From NCBI GenBank assembly GCA_013696525.1, contig JACCYK010000601.1:1-8431 (forward strand): 8,431 nucleotides of DNA, given 5' to 3'. The notes under the pieces are model-generated. The model worked only from the letters and a program-made list of their open reading frames with translations, did no database searches and was not told the origin of the DNA. The stretch is from Chloroflexia bacterium. Its GTDB lineage: Bacteria; Chloroflexota; Chloroflexia; Thermomicrobiales; UBA6265. The position numbers and the translations under genes are program-made. Positions 7,273-8,431 of this stretch are shown in pieces (position 1 is the stretch's first letter; each line of letters begins with the position of its first letter).

Positions 7273-7549
7273 CTCAAAATCGGCGAAGAAGCGGATCCGT
7301 GTCTCAGAGCGCCAGCGCCTTCGCAACAAGCCACACCGGACCGAGGCCCGGTCATCGGTCCGCCGGGCCGAGCAGGTCATGACTGAAGGGTCGACGCCAG
7401 AGGCGATCGATGCCGTCAAGCATGCGATCAGCACGTTGGACCGGGTGGCGAGCAAGGGTGTCATCCACAAGAACAATGCCGCCCGGCGCAAGAGCCGGCT
7501 AATGGCCAAGCTCAACAAGTTCCAGGCGGAGCACTCCGCCGTCGCGTAG
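7265..7549 (+). CDS. rpsT: Small-subunit ribosomal protein S20
   Basis: The 94-residue basic protein starts M-A-N-S-K-S-A-K-K-R-I-R, the classic S20 N terminus, and carries G-V-I-H-K-N-N-A-A-R-R-K-S-R-L at 66-80, the conserved S20 signature. S20 is an early-binding protein of the 30S subunit that contacts 16S rRNA helices of the 5' domain and helix 44. Its length is normal (85-95). It starts with TTG, as does rpsT of E. coli, where the UUG start is part of autogenous translational control. The same logic may apply here, though this is inference. It is transcribed away from murJ and towards holA, with 42 bases between the rpsT and holA stop codons. No signal of transfer or damage is seen. Confidence 0.97.
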   Translation: MANSKSAKKRIRVSERQRLRNKPHRTEARSSVRRAEQVMTEGSTPEAIDAVKHAISTLDRVASKGVIHKNNAARRKSRLMAKLNKFQAEHSAVA

Positions 7550-7571
7550 AGCCCCGCGGAATGAACAGCAA

Positions 7572-7612
7572 CGCTCGGCCGGACTGGCATGTTAGTGGCC
7601 GGCTCGCGAGCG
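7572..7612. terminator. Interrupted inverted repeat between convergent rpsT and holA
   Basis: CGCTCG (7572-7577) pairs with CGAGCG (7607-7612), and inside it GCCGG (7578-7582) pairs with CCGGC (7599-7603), with a 3-base bulge (7604-7606) and a 16-base loop. The structure covers the holA stop codon and would form in both transcripts. No T-run flanks it, so it is not a textbook intrinsic terminator; it may block read-through between the convergent genes or protect the 3' ends. Confidence 0.3.
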
Positions 7613-8431
7613 CGTCGGCTCAGTTGTCCGGGCCAGTTTCGCCAACAGGTGATAGAGCGCATCGGCCGGTTGCCGCAAGTGCCCGGTTTTGAGCTTGCGA
7701 TCAACATCTGTCGCGTGATCAACGGCTGCGATCAGGGAACGTACTGACCGCCCTCTCACCGACGCGGCAACGCCGGACATTCGGTTCGGATTCGTCAGCG
7801 CCAACGCGCGACCGATCTCAATCGGGGGCTTTCCCGGGGCGGCGGCCACCAGCGCCGCCAGCTCCACTTGTTGCTGCACCTGGGCCATCAGCTTCGCTGG
7901 CTCTTCTCCCGCCAGCAACAACCGCTCAAGCTCGGCCGTGGCGACATCGAGCTGCCCGGCGAACACCGCGTCGATGAAACGAAACACCCGGTCATTGGGC
8001 CCCGTCTCGATCAGGTCGCGGACGTGCGACTCGCGGATTGGGTCCGGGTGCGCGTACAACAGCAGCCGTTCAATCTCATTCTGAAGCAACCGCGTATCGG
8101 GCGGCCGGTCATAGCGTGGATTGCTCGGCGAGGCGGACCACGTTTGGGGATAGAGCAACTCGAGCATGAGCTGCGCCGCGCATCGATCAATCTCTCCCCC
8201 TCCCTCGCGGGCGGCGACAACAACGTGGTCAACCAACTGCCGCCCCCGTGGCGGCGCCGATGAGACAATGGTCACATCGGGCGGCATCAGGCGTTTCACC
8301 GAGGCGGGGATCGAGGCGAGCTCGGGGTCGACGAGGATCAGCACGTTCTGGTTCGGGACCGTGCCCACCAATGGCGACAGGTCCAATCCTCCCACCGCGG
8401 GTCGCGCATCGTCTACCGCCAGGGTTCCGCC
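7592..8431 (-). CDS. holA: DNA polymerase III delta subunit HolA, C-terminal part (partial)
   Basis: The frame is open from TAA at 7592-7594 to the right edge, giving 279 residues. A GTG at 8393-8395 is internal: the frame continues through 12 more codons and the conserved N-terminal region is still missing, since the family has about 330-350 residues. Recognised parts are the end of the ATPase-like region with N-Q-N-V-L-I-L-V-D-P-E-L, then D-T-R-L-L-Q-N-E-I-E-R-L-L-L-Y-A (the delta N-E-L-E-K-L-A-L-Y pattern), V-F-R-F-I-D-A-V-F-A-G-Q-L and L-L-L-A-G-E-E-P-A-K-L-M of the C-terminal collar domain. Delta is the clamp-loader wrench that opens the beta sliding clamp at replication forks. It converges on rpsT; holA next to rpsT is also the Bacillus arrangement (yqeN-rpsT), which supports the call. 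The overall sequence is divergent, as is usual for delta. Confidence 0.85.
   Translation of the reverse strand, partial: GGTLAVDDARPAVGGLDLSPLVGTVPNQNVLILVDPELASIPASVKRLMPPDVTIVSSAPPRGRQLVDHVVVAAREGGGEIDRCAAQLMLELLYPQTWSASPSNPRYDRPPDTRLLQNEIERLLLYAHPDPIRESHVRDLIETGPNDRVFRFIDAVFAGQLDVATAELERLLLAGEEPAKLMAQVQQQVELAALVAAAPGKPPIEIGRALALTNPNRMSGVAASVRGRSVRSLIAAVDHATDVDRKLKTGHLRQPADALYHLLAKLARTTEPTRSRAGH

Noticed and set aside
7108..7722. Minus-strand open frame of 204 codons across rpsT
   Set aside because: It runs antisense through all of rpsT and overlaps murJ and holA in other frames. No domain is visible, and rpsT is certain.
8393..8395. GTG as the start of holA
   Set aside because: The frame stays open to the window edge and the conserved HolA N-terminal region is missing, so this GTG is internal to a partial gene.
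1..8431. A novel defence, mobile or biosynthetic system
   Set aside because: Every substantial stretch is explained by a recognised housekeeping gene. No transposase, toxin-antitoxin pair, CRISPR repeat, integrase or island-like composition change was seen.

Overview
The window is an ordinary, gene-dense, GC-rich bacterial chromosome segment. It carries five complete core genes and two genes cut by the window edges. The gene content suggests Chloroflexota, possibly near the Thermomicrobia: a YabN-type methylase-MazG fusion, a bacterial-type AspRS resembling the Thermus form, a MurJ with a polar-residue pattern unlike the proteobacterial one, and GTG and TTG starts. This placement is from impression of the protein sequences, not from a database search. 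I see no insertion sequence, CRISPR array, prophage, tRNA or rRNA.

Layout. The left edge holds the 3' end of murE on the plus strand. Its stop codon overlaps the stop of the convergent aspS. From about 7.2 kb down to 0.2 kb the minus strand carries murJ, lepA, mazG and aspS in transcription order. lepA, mazG and aspS are packed tightly: lepA and mazG share a GTGA overlap, and two bases separate mazG from aspS. A candidate promoter lies in the 91-base gap between murJ and lepA. Divergent from murJ, rpsT (ribosomal protein S20) lies on the plus strand with a TTG start and a structured leader. It converges on the 3' part of holA (DNA polymerase III delta), which runs off the right edge.

Functionally, the lepA-mazG-aspS group joins translation (EF4, AspRS) with nucleotide-pool cleaning (MazG). 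murJ and murE are both peptidoglycan genes. rpsT next to holA, with lepA nearby, recalls the Bacillus neighbourhood of these genes.

No undescribed multi-gene system is visible. The parts most worth a second look are small: the rpsT leader (two mutually exclusive hairpins, a TTG start, an overlapping 11-codon reading frame), the lepA leader (palindrome over the -35 and a 5-codon reading frame), a MurJ lacking several cavity charges known from E. coli, and a MazG whose second domain has lost its metal-binding helix. The only gaps between genes are at 2049-2050, 5290-5380, 7205-7264 (longer if murJ starts downstream) and 7550-7591. No gene-free stretch reaches 300 bases.
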